From: Cepaea nemoralis
Lineage: Eukaryota; Mollusca; Gastropoda; Stylommatophora; Helicidae
Length of the DNA: 64,000 nt
Reading direction: 5' to 3'
NCBI GenBank assembly: GCA_014155875.1
Contig: JACEFZ010027747.1
Location: forward strand, 210,742 to 274,741
Position numbers and translations under genes: made by a program. Below the pieces are notes generated by a model that did no database searches, was not told where the DNA came from, and saw only the letters and a list, made by a program, of their open reading frames with translations. Below are positions 23,726-35,888 of the stretch, one piece after another; positions within the stretch are counted from its first letter, which is position 1; every line of letters starts with the position of its first letter.

Positions 23726-24403
23726 AAGTTTTTAGTTTAGCATGTGGGAAAACATATACGCACCTTTCATAAAACGTATACTGTCTAAAAGTTTTGAAAA
23801 AAAATCACACACACACAAAGCAACGTTTCCCATTAGGCGTATTAGTTGTATTGTGCTAGCCCCATATAAACCGTATATTCCGTTATAATAACCAGCCCGC
23901 CGTGTGGTCGGACCAAACATATCAAACACAATAACGCAACATGTTTTGCTTGGTACGCACGGTAACTGTTGACCACGCATAGTGCGTTGCTTGGTACAGA
24001 CATGATGAATATATTTTGTTTTTGTTTCTCTGTCCGGGCCTATTAACTTAAAATGAGCAACAGATCAAAGACAATTTGTTGGATTTCGTGATGTTGATAT
24101 TGTTATTAATAATTTTTTAAGTTCCTGTTTGTAGAAGAATTTCTTCGTATATTCCAGTTGCTGACTCTCGTGCATTTTAGAGAGTGAGGTTGGGGAGGGG
24201 AAAGGGGGTGGGAGTGATGATGACTCTGTCCAATCAGGGCGGCGATGAAGACGCTAAACCCGAGGATGTATTCCAGCTCTCCAAGTGTTGAGTGCAAGAC
24301 GTGGGTGCTGATTGTCCGTCGTCATCGTAGGGAATAGCTCTTGGCAATTTGACTGTGGGTGTCTTAACGTTGATAATTATACAGTTATAGTTATTGTTCA
24401 CAA

Positions 24404-24590
<187 letters not shown>

Positions 24591-24796
24591 GCGAACGGTC
24601 CATCCGATTGAGATGAAATTTTCTACACGTCTTCTTTTCATTCGCGTGTAACCAACTGTAATAGTTTCTTAGTGTACTATCATCTATTTACTTAATAAAA
24701 TTTAATTTTGTAATTACATGACTCAACATAAGAAAAAATAAAACAAGGGACATAACTTTTAGTAGCATTGCTATATCTTAAGTTAAGTCCCCTGGC

Positions 24797-24990
<194 letters not shown>

Positions 24991-25149
24991 ACGAACGAAC
25001 AGAATTTATTTTCAAAGGGTAACAAATTGGGCACGCAGGCCCGTCTTACATTCGGCCCTTCCAATCACTCATCTTTCTTTCATCAACAGTGCATAGGAAA
25101 AAAATCATTGTCACATGAATTTTGTAAACATAAACAATGCATATTACTA

Positions 25150-26935
25150 TGTTATGAGACACATCCACCACCCACCCAAACATCCGCCATTCACTCCAAC
25201 TCCCCCACCCAACCACACACACATACAATACATTCCCCCACCCATCCACCACATCCCTACACCTACACATCTCCCCACCCACACACACCTCTCACCCACC
25301 ACACATCCCATCCACCCACACCCCAAGCACACATACATTCAATAACCCACACATCCCCCACCTACACACATCTCCCCACCCAACACATATCCTCTACCCG
25401 TCCCATTTCCCACCAACAATCACTCACCCACTATCCTCCTCCACCCACACACCTCCAACCACCCAGCAATACACACATTCCTCAGCCACACACACGCATC
25501 TCCCCGCAACTCACATATTCCGCATCTACCCATACACAAATTCCGCACTCACTCACATAATCTCCCATCTCCCCCAGCCCACTCACAGATCCCGAGCTCA
25601 CACCTACAAAGATACCCCACCATCTCCTAACCTGCACACACTCACCCACCCACATATCCTCTACCCAACCACACATCCTCTACCCTCCCATCCCCCAACC
25701 AAACATCCCTTAACCACACACCCTTACTCATATACAATCACCCACCCACACATCCTCTACCCAACCACACATCCTCCACCCAACCACACATCCTCCATTC
25801 ACCCATTCCCCCAGCCACACATCCCTTAACCACACACCCCTACCCATATACAAAATATCCCACCCACGCACAATCTCCCCACCCATACAAACATCCCTCA
25901 CACACATCCCCACCCACCAACACATTCCCCATTCACAAACACACACTCCCATCCACGCACACACAACCCATACATTCATCCCCTCACACATCCCTAGACA
26001 CACGTACTTATCCCTCAACCACTAACACCCACACATCCCTTACCCACTCATCAACACATACATCTCCTATCTCCCCACCCACACTCACACATCCCAACCA
26101 CCCATCTAAGCACACATCCCCCACCCTCACACACATCCTTCACCCACCCACAAACCCAACCACACCTTCACCCACCCACACAAACATCATTATCCACACC
26201 CAGCTCCCCTCCCACACAATACCACACCCACACACATCCCAAAGACACATCCCTCACCCACACACACATCTATCCACACATCCCCCAACTACAATCACCC
26301 TCACTACCAACACATACATCCTCCATCCAGCCACACACACCCCCACCCAGCCAGACATATCCCCCACCCACACACACATCTCCAAATCCATCACCCACAC
26401 CCATCACGCACCCCTTCCTCAACCCACACACATCCCCCACACACATCCACCCACACATCTCTCACCCACACACACTCCCCACCCATCCACCCAAACATCC
26501 CACACTCATACACATCCCTCACCCACACACACATCCCCAAACCCACAACCACCACCACCTGCACACATCTCCCACCCACCACATATCCCCACACCCACAT
26601 CTCCCAACCCACACATATACCCCCACCCATCCCATAACCCACCATCAATCATCCACCAACATATCCTCCTCCACCCACTCACCCACAACCACCTAGACAA
26701 ACACACATCCCCACCCACAAACACATCTCCCCATACACCCATACATCTCGCACACACCCACACACAAATCCCCCACACCCACCCACACACAAATCCCCCA
26801 CCCACCCACACAAACCCACCCCGCGCACTCACACATCATGAGCCCACCCACACACATCACGAATCCACCCACACACACACATCCCCCAATCCCCCAACCT
26901 ACTATTATGATCAAACTCCCACACTTTACACACAC
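25150..26935. repeat. CCCACACA-rich degenerate satellite, about 1.8 kb
   Basis: Continuous C/A-rich low-complexity sequence built from CACCCACACACATCCCC-like words. The C-rich strand is plus throughout. Pro/His/Thr-rich or Gly/Val/Trp/Cys-rich open frames on the two strands are translations of the repeat, not genes. Confidence 0.93.
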
Positions 26936-26999
26936 ATACAGTGACGATTGTCGTGAGCATTGTCGCAAAATTGTAAAGAAAATGGGAGAAAAATTGTAC

Positions 27000-27107
27000 A
27001 TATACATTTTGTAACTTAAAAATTAGTGATGCAATTCAACTCTCTCTCTCTCCTTCTCCCTCCTCCCTCTCTCTCATCTCTCTCTCTCTCTCCTCTCTCA
27101 TCTCTCG

Positions 27108-27148
<41 letters not shown>

Positions 27149-27286
27149 ACTAACGCTTTCACTCACATTACAGTAATCTTATATTATACATGATAACATC
27201 AAGTGTCATACATACAAAATGATAATGTGAAGATGAAAAATACACAAAAAATATGGAATGGCATGTTACAGGACATGCGAGCACTG

Positions 27287-27360
<74 letters not shown>

Positions 27361-27661
27361 TACACAGGCACACACACATTCCCCACACACACACACATAT
27401 CCCTCACATACACACCCATACATACATCCTCACATCTAGGCAAATACATGACGCCTCACATGATCACTGAAACTAATAAGAACAAACTCCCACACTTTAC
27501 ACACAATTGAGACACTGACGATTGTCGTGAGAATTCTCGCAATTGCAAGAAGTGGAGAAAATATTGTACATATACATTTTATGTAGCGTAAAAATTAGTG
27601 ATGCAATTCAACTCTCTCTTTTTTTCCTCTCCCCCCCCCCCCCCTCTCTCTCTCTCTCATG

Positions 27662-27711
<50 letters not shown>

Positions 27712-27964
27712 AACTCTCTCACTCACATCACAGTAATGTTATATTATACATAATAAAATCAAGTGGCATACAAAATGATAAGATGGATGAGAATTTAAAA
27801 ATAGAAAATATGGAATGGCATTTTACAGGACAATCAGGTGGCATTAAATGATACCTCATAATATGAAAGATGAGAATACATAAAAAAATATGGAATAGCA
27901 TGTTACATGACATGCGTGGGCTCAACTCTCTCTCTCTCTCTTTACATGCACACACTCTCACTCA

Positions 27965-28050
<86 letters not shown>

Positions 28051-28201
28051 TACACTCACTAACTCTCTCACTTACTTTAAAGTAATTTACATGAATTCAC
28101 TTTATGCATGTTAAAATCAAGTGCATCGAAATAATAATATGAAAAAAAATGAGAATACACAAAACAAATGGATCAGCATGTTAGGTGACATGCGTGCGCT
28201 C

Positions 28202-28267
<66 letters not shown>

Positions 28268-28350
28268 ACACACATGTACATACACACACCCACACACAGC
28301 ATACCCACGCAATACAAACACCCGCACATATCCATATACTTACTCACACG
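27000..28350. repeat. Composite repeats: (TC)n blocks embedded in a 300-bp unit
   Basis: The same framework recurs three to four times: ACTCTCTCTC run, CACTAACTCTCTCACTCACA, TTATATTATACATAATAAAA, CAAGTG.CAT, AAAATATGGAATGGCATGTT, GACATGCG, then a new TC run. TC blocks lie at about 27038-27150, 27291-27360, 27610-27710, 27928-28046 and 28204-28265. Confidence 0.85.
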
Positions 28351-29010
28351 TACTCACATAACACCCGAATATACACTCCCTCGCATACACTGCATGCATG
28401 CACACTTACACATACAAAGATATACAATACATACACGAGCACACACACACACTCATCCATACACACACGCACATGCATATAAACGCATATAAACACATGA
28501 ACGCACACCTTAACACACGTACAGACATACACACAGAGTCACACACAGATACACACATGTACACACATATACACCCATACACACATCCAGACATGCACAC
28601 ATATACATCACACTTTCTCATGCACTCTCTCATTCACCCACGCTCTCTCTTTTACACACTCACTCGCTCTGACACTCACTTGTTCGCGCACATACACGCA
28701 TACCCACAAATTCTCTCTCACTCACTCACGCTCCCTTACTCACTCATTTACTCGATGACTCTCTAACTCACACGCACTCACTAACTTTCACACTCTATCA
28801 CACAGACAGGCAGACACACAACACACCCACTCTCTCAGATTCACTCATTCTCTACTAAATCTCTCACACATATGTCCACACACTCACTCACTTTACACTC
28901 ACTCAGGAACACGCGCATGCATACTCTCTCACTCTCACTCATACTAATTCTACCACTCACACTCTTTCTCACTCACTCTCTCACCCACTGTCTTGTTCAC
29001 ACACATACAG
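28350..29010. repeat. CA/CT-rich degenerate microsatellite tract
   Basis: Words such as ACACACATAC, CTCACTCACTC and ACACGCAC with frequent interruptions. It ends near 29005, where the LINE begins. No coding potential. Confidence 0.9.
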
Positions 29011-29039
29011 TGAAGAATGATAGTGGAAAAATGATACTA

Positions 29040-30290
29040 GTAGGTGACTTATGGAGGCATATAGTCGGTATGAAGTAAGTATTGAAAGAGTTTTCGGTTG
29101 AATGTGTAGGAACTCATTGGTGTTTTCAGTTCTGGTGGAAGGCTATTCTACAAGTGAGCACCAGAATATGCGAAACAAGTTTTGTATAAATCCAATCTAG
29201 GCTTAGGAAGCTGTAATAAATTTAAGCGCTTACTGTTCATTGCATTAGATTGAATTAACGCTTGAAGATACTCTGGAGTATTTTCAGATATAATTTTATT
29301 CACTAATTTGGCTTTGTTAAAAAGGAAGCGCTTTTGAAGTGGTAGAAGTCTTAGATGGCTGTATAATTTATTACTTTCAACGTGCTTTATGCTAGAAACT
29401 AGACGTATAGCGCGGTTTTGAAGCGAACACGATCGTTTCATATTAGATTTAGGGCAGCCAACCCAGACTGTGGAACAATAATCGAGAGGTGATTGGATAT
29501 AGGATGCATAGAATATTTTACGTGTGCTTTCATCCAAAAAGTGTTGAATTTTAGCAAGTTGATAAACTTTTTGTGCTATTCTCTTGGTAAGGGCGTGAAC
29601 ATGGGGGCTCCAGTTTAAATGTCTGTCAATTAAAAGACCTAATGTTTTATGTTCATTTACATTAATTATAGGTAACGTGTCCACGTGGAGCTCGAGCGGT
29701 GTCTCAGTTATGGCTAGGGTCTATAGTTTTTGTCTGGTCGTTATTAGCATGGATTTGGTTTTGTCGATGTTAATTAACATGCGATTTTCATTGCTCCATC
29801 TACTAAGGTTGTCAAGATCGTTTTGTAAAGAGCTCTCTAAGTCACAAAGGCTCTTTTGACTTGTGTAAATAGTGCAGACGTCCGCAAATAGATCACACGA
29901 AGTATTGAGGTATAAAGGAAGATCGTTAATATACACTGCAAAAAGCAGCGGACCTAGTATTGAGCCCTGAGGCACCCCAAAATTAAGTTATGTGGGTCTT
30001 GATAGGCAGTTATTGAAGGACATTACTTGTTGTCTGTCTGATAAAAAATGACGTAATTAGGTCACTATATTGGTGCTAGTCTTCCCATGTGTTTTTTAAT
30101 TTTCTAATTAAATATCATGATCTACCATGTCACAGGCCTTTTTAAAGTCTACACATACTGCTCCACATGTTGCCATTGTTGATACAAAATGCCAGTATCG
30201 GTCATTTTTGAAAGGGCACTATGGCAAGAATATTTAGCGTCAGAAAAACCCAGTATTGACTGTCTAAAGTATTAGATGCGTTGTTTAATT
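29040..30290 (-). mobile_element. CR1/jockey-like LINE, RT part, decayed
   Basis: On the minus strand, 29975-29721 encodes PQGSILGPLLFAVYINDLP (motif B) and a catalytic region reading LFADVCTIY, where FADD would be expected. 29684-29148 encodes the thumb and C-terminal part (KTLGLLIDRHLNWSPHV, LDYCSTVWVGCP, LQNRAIRLVSS). The conserved end continues past a TAG in place of Trp as NSLPPELKTPMSSYTFNRK to about 29040. Upstream, 30290-29990 shows further motif-A region remnants. Stops and frame changes make it inactive. Confidence 0.82.
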
Positions 30291-30299
30291 AGATGATGT

Positions 30300-33200
30300 A
30301 CGGGGGGGGGTGTTATTTTATGCTGTTTTTTTCTTATGGCTTTGATAGGCGACGTAGTAAGAAATAGGTCGATAATTACACAGCCGCTAATTCATTGATC
30401 TCCATTTAAGTGAGGTATACACTTTAGCAACTTTAAAGGGCGGATGAAAGTATTTTTTTGATAGGCACTGGTTAATATATGAACGTTTAAGGACTCACTA
30501 AAATAGGGTCAGCACACCGAAGAATTCTATTACTGATAACGATCTAGCTTCTGAATTTGTTTGGCTTTAGATTTTGAGAGATATTTATATACTTCTGCAA
30601 CAGACATCAGGGAATCTCAGAGGGAATTTTTCTAGAGCGCTTCCCTTCACAGAATGAATGACAGTGGAAGTGAACTTAATACATACTGACTGGTATTGAG
30701 GACTTTAGATTCTCTATGTCTGATTGAAAGAATAGTAACTGAAAATCCTCGTATGTTAGTAGAGTTTGTATTGCTGACCTGAAGCGTGTTTTCTTGTTGT
30801 TGGCGAGGTATAGCCGTCATATATTTTGTATTATTTGATTTATCTACAATCAAATTTTTGAAATGATCTTTCTTTATCCTAAACGAATTTCATATTTAAC
30901 TTTATTTCTTAGTCTGCGTATTGATGAATCTTATTTTTGTTTCTGTATCTCGTTCTCTCATGATTTTCGGACTTCCCTAGTGGACCCACGGGGACTTAGT
31001 TGATTCTTGACTCGAACTTCTTTGACTGCACATGTTTTATCAAATACCTTGTATACTTGCCTTTGTCCAGTAGCTAGTGCATCATCCGGATCAGGAAGTT
31101 TGGTAAACATGTTCAAGGGCTATGCATTTTTAAAGTCCGTCTAAAAATAAATTTTGGTTGAGAGCTTTAAAGTTTCTAAATTTGATGCTTAAATGTTTAT
31201 TTTTAAGGGTTTTGGAACCCAATGTTCGACCATGTAATACAACAATTGGGTAATGGTCCTACTGCAACTAACAGAACAGAACATTCGTGAATATTAACTG
31301 AGCAAGTAACATATATATGATTCCATATAGTTGAGGAGGTGTCTGTAACTCTGTGGGACGATTTATTAGTTGTTTGAAATTGTAAATAAAATCTATCTTC
31401 CCCATGTCTGGTTGGATTTAGTAATATCTATTTTAAAGTCACCTATATCATGACTTCTCTACCTGCTGTACACCCCTATCCATCATTGTAGTGTACATCA
31501 TACCAACTATACCCAGCACAGGAAATTTCGATAGAGGTATCTAATGAGAAACGGTTTGCTGGCTGCTTGCTTCACTCTAACCAAACATCATTCTATCTTT
31601 CTATCTCGAGATCACAAAACTTCTTACGGGAACAGTTTGAGAGAATTTGAATGTATACAGGCTACTGTCCTCTATTTTGATTTTGCGTCTCTTCTATTAC
31701 TGTAAACCCCCTTAAGAGAGATTCAGAGTCGTTGTTTGCTCGTTGAGACGACTTTCTGTGATCCAAACACATGGAACTGTTTGCACAGTATTACTGAAAG
31801 CTCAGGTAATTTATTGAGCAAATGATAGATGTTGAGATTCCTATATGTATACTATCATTTTTGTTTAAGCCACTGATGTGATTTGGCAGCACATTACACC
31901 ATGAAAAGATGATCTCGCTTGTGGTAGAAAGATTCAGAGTTTTTGAAACTTTATTTAGTGTAGTTACAACTTATTAGAGTGGATGGGAAAATGTCTGTGG
32001 TGGAGTGACATCATTAAAGCTTGGTGCAATGGGCTGCAGAATTGTATGCATTAGCTGTTGAAGTTGACAATTCCACTGATAAGAGTGTGGATTTACCGCC
32101 ATGAGGACTAACTGCTATGAGAGCTCTGGAAGTGCCTACATAGGAAGCAGGCATCGAGGCACCGCAACATTGTTTATCAGTGTCCCTTTGACATGCTAGG
32201 TGGGAGACTTTTTTTCTGGCAAGGGGGAACCATAGCAACATGGGGATTGGAGCCTGGTCGCTATTTACAGCCTTGTATTCCTGGGGAATAGGCAAGGGTG
32301 GTGTGGGCAAGTTGATTGTTTTCTGAACCTGTAGAGATGGCTACAGCCGAGGTGAAGATCGTTTACTCCTGTAACTGAAGCTGGTTCTAGTTGCGTGTAG
32401 CTTTCAGTATATTTTATGTTCTTCGCTAGTATGCTATTCCTAGTTTTGAACAATGTAGTTGATCTTATATAGTTTTTTTCTTGGGAGCCCCGGCGGCGAT
32501 GTGAAATACGGGGTTATTATTTATGAAAGCATTGTTTAGTTTCTGACAAAATTTATGTAAGTCCCAGATGCCAGCATCGGCAGTGCGGCGCTGAATCCAT
32601 AACATGGCGGGATGATTGAATGAAAAAGAAAATAGATCTTAGGAAATTTCTTGCGCAACAACACCTCCATGTAGCGAGGGTGAGGTGCTTATATGTGATT
32701 GTCATAATTTGGTTGACACCAATTTGAATGGTTGTTCTCTACATGCTACTCATCCCTTGAATTGTCGCAGTGTGAGGTCATCCTATTCAGTCAAGCTCCT
32801 GGTAGTGGTTTGATCGAGGTAGTTTTTTCGCTGTCGAAGATGACATGCGGTCCAACTATAGATTCCTTGAGCAGAGAGTCCCTCCAATGACGACATGATT
32901 TGCACTGTCATCCTTGTTATTTCATTCACTCTGCTTGACGCACCCGTTTTGATTTCTTGCCACTTGATCGCTGTCATCTTTCATGCGTTTCTTGTTTATT
33001 ATAGTCGATTGATTGTTTGGGCTGGTTCTTGATGCTCTGTAGTGGTATGGGCCTGAGCTCTTAACTTCTCGTCTCTGCTGGAAGTCTAGCACCTGAGGCC
33101 TGGGACCTATTCTGACACGCACATCATGGGTAGATGGTGGTGCGCGTTCTACAAGTTTAGTAGTGTTTGCAGCCTGTGGAAACTAACTGTATTCATTTTT

Positions 33201-33870
33201 GCGACGAAAATCCACTGGTCATAACACACCTCTGCAGCACTATGAATACTTCCTGTTTGTGCACTTTTGTCAATGATGTGGCACTCTTAGTTTTTAAGGC
33301 ATGGATTGTTGTTTTAAAGGTGTCCTTCTCCCTTCTTTAGGAGGCGGATTCTTTTTGAAGGCGAGCGTTTTCTTCTTCAAACACGGCAATGATATTAGTT
33401 GTGTTGGTTGAAATAAAGTCCTTTTAGACGTACTCCTAAAGCCTGGATGAGTTCACGACAGGCGTTGTGGTGTGTAGTTCGGCCTTAGGAAAGAGTGCCT
33501 AAAGATGATGTGTTAGTCTTCATCAGATTGGGCTACTGAACTGTGATGGTCGTCCACTTGAGCTGGGAATCAGTGTCCTGCCAGATTCACTATCCACACA
33601 AGGTGAAGTTGGCGTTGAAGCAATCGACTTTGGGGTGCGTGCTCGTCAAACTTCCCCGTCTTGTCTTGTTTGTATTTTCAAATGCGCTTGGATAAAGTAA
33701 GTTCCGTAAGTTTGGACGCCATATTAGTAAATGTATAGGCTCCACAGGCCGTGTACACGACAAGTTCGCCGCTTTCGGTAACGCGTGCTTGGCCTAACCA
33801 CGCGGCTAGTCCCCTGGTTAAATCACACGTTGAAGTTAACCGATAATTGGTAGTTTTCAAAATTGAACTT
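30300..33870 (-). mobile_element. Probable 5' part of the CR1/jockey-like LINE (endonuclease and ORF1 region), decayed
   Basis: There is no intact frame. Around 31440-31140 the minus strand reads IGDFKIDI and later a SNIGFQNP-like segment, consistent with an apurinic-type endonuclease remnant. Short minus frames at 32014-32310, 32922-33122 and 33678-33860 have the position and composition of an ORF1 remnant but no domain I can name. The assignment rests mainly on continuity with the RT to the left and is tentative. Confidence 0.4.
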
Positions 33871-34240
33871 GTTCTACCTACATTTCACAGAAATCAGCAT
33901 TCACTAAATAATATCACATACACTTAATATATTAAATTAGTATTAATCCAGTTTTAGAAAAACACAATGATATATCACAGCATCTTCGATTGAAATAGGC
34001 AAACTTTTGTAAATTATATAAACTACATACAGTGGCAGGATTGGAATCTTGTTTTCCTCTATTACAATATCACTGGGATTTACCCATTCTCATAAGATCT
34101 ATGGAGATTGAAGGAGTTACAGTAATAAATGCCTGGAGATTGGAGGAGTTACAGTAGTAAATGCCTTCAATCGAAGACCTTATTGAATCTGAAATGGTTC
34201 TGGTCATGTCAGATAAATACGTAAGTTAGTGCTTTGTATT
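33870..34240. other. Spacer, no gene recognised
   Basis: AT-rich. It includes a short direct duplication (CCTGGAGATTGGAGGAGTTA against ATGGAGATTGAAGGAGTTAC) near 34098-34160. Confidence 0.4.
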
Positions 34241-35230
34241 TGTTGTTGTTGTTTGTCCATCAAGAATGATGATGACCATTCATTTCATCCAGTGGGGTTG
34301 AAAGTATGGAGCCGTGGGTTCTAAGATGGCTGATAAGGCCTATTTTGGCTCGAAATGTTCTTTGACAATGTGGGCAAAGAATGCTTGACGTTTCTGGAGG
34401 AGGATTTCCTGCAGTGGTTTTTCTGTCCTGCCTTTTCTTCACAGCTCTTGCAGTCCTGATTGCCTCAGATATGACTGCACCCTTGCGTAATGATGCACGA
34501 CACGAATTTCGGTCTCTGGCTGCAGCCTCCCAGGTGTCATGATGAATTCCAAAAGCATTCAGTGAGATTTTCAGAGTGTCTTTAAAGCGTTTCCTCTGGC
34601 CACCTTGGGAGCGTTTGCCACAACACAGTTCGCTGTAAAAAATTCGTTTAGGGAGCCTGTGATCTAGCATGCGAGTCAAGTGACCAGCCCAGCGAATCTG
34701 ATTCTTCATCAGTAGAGTGTGGATACTGGGCATGGACGCTCTTTCTAGGACTTCAGTGTCTGGAATCTTGTCTTGCCATTTAATCTTCAGTAGCTTCCTT
34801 AGGCAGACTGTGTGGAAGTGGTTTAATTTCCTAGCGTGTCGCTGATAAACAGTCCAGATTTCACAAGCATATAGCGGTGTGGATAATACAACTGCTTTGT
34901 AGACTTTTAGCTTTGTTTGCAGGCTTATTCCAGTTCTGTCCCATACATTCTTGTATTCACTTCGTCATCAATTGTGGCAGCTTGTGACACAGTGCTGCCA
35001 AGATAGGTGAATTTGTCCACAACACTTAGTCTATGATCATTCACTTTGATATTCGGCACAGTGTGATTATTCCCTGGAGCTGGCTGGTACATAACTACAG
35101 TCTTCTCCAAGTTGATATTGAGCCAAAAGTTGGCACAGGCATGTGAGAAAGCTGAAACATTATGTTGCATGTCCGCCTCTGAGCTGGCGTATAGAGCGCA
35201 ATCATCAGCAAACAGGGCTTTGTATTTAGT
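34240..35230 (-). mobile_element. LINE fragment with RT catalytic motif and C-terminal C2H2 zinc finger
   Basis: Minus strand: 35225-34925 carries the catalytic motif ALFADDCALYASS and the following VSAFSHACANFWLNINLEKT and KFTYLGSTVS blocks. 34733-34260 carries NQIRWAGHLTRM, the KRFKDTLK tail region and then a single C2H2 finger, CPHCQRTFRAKIGLISHLRTH-like, near the C-terminus. This architecture is known from one group of non-LTR elements common in invertebrates. The copy is 5'-truncated just before the FADD motif and has a frame break between the two blocks. It ends near an ACAACAACAACAA tail. Confidence 0.85.
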
Positions 35231-35300
35231 AAGTTGCGAATAACATGAGTAATGAACAACTGTTGTAACCTGATGCTCCGAAAGGGATATAGCTGTAACG

Positions 35301-35406
35301 CTGATCTAACATTGTTGTATGTGTTGTGTTGTGTTGTGCCCCGACAGGAACGTATTTGTAAGGCTGATCTAACATTGTTGTATTTTGTATGTGTTGTGTT
35401 GTGTAG
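35301..35406 (+). repeat. Tandem duplication carrying the 3' splice site of visible exon 1
   Basis: The words CTGATCTAACATTGTTGTAT occur at 35301 and 35364. Each is followed by GTGTTGTGTTGTG and an AG: the decoy CGACAG|GAAC ends at 35347, and the real TGTGTAG|GAAC ends at 35406. The decoy acceptor is 59 bases upstream and shares the first four exon bases. Confidence 0.75.
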
Positions 35407-35521
35407 GAACAGCCTGGCTATGATTCTCAGCAGCATCTATGGGATAATTATCGTAGTCCTGGGCCTGGTGCTGCCGCTGTCGGAGACGTTTGCCAATCCA
35501 GAACATCCCTACTTCTTTGAG
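35407..35521 (+). CDS. Otopetrin exon 1 of those visible (TM1)
   Basis: Residues 1-38 of the visible protein: one base of a split codon, then NSLAMILSSIYGIIIVVLGL and LPLSETF, the first membrane helix. Acceptor TGTGTAG, donor GAG|GTATGG. The preceding exon must end with two bases of a codon. Confidence 0.9.
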
Positions 35522-35857
35522 GTATGGTATAATTGCATCCTTGTGTGGTGTATTATAATGTCATCTTTGTGTGGTATTGATAATTAAATCTCGTGAAGTA
35601 TAATATAATGTCATCCTCGTTGGGGTATTTATAACGTCATCTTGTGAGCTTTAGTATGTTATCTTGTGACATATAGTGCCGGCATCTCACATGATGATGA
35701 TAGTTGTCATTTTTTGTAGTATTTATTGTTTGGTCTAATCTCTACTTTTTTGTTCTTTTGCTTCCTCCTCTACTTCAATGAGTGTCGATGACTACATGTG
35801 AATTTATTTCCCGTGCACATCCAAATCTCAACAGTGGCTGGCTGAAGGAACAGTCCA

Positions 35858-35888
<31 letters not shown>

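Noticed and set aside
23814..23993. MITE with CAAAGCAACG / CGTTGCTTGG ends
   Set aside because: Only about 9 bases of inverted match and no flanking duplication.
25027..26832. Pro/His/Thr-rich and Gly/Val/Trp-rich proteins of about 100-180 residues
   Set aside because: Translations of the CCCACA-rich satellite.
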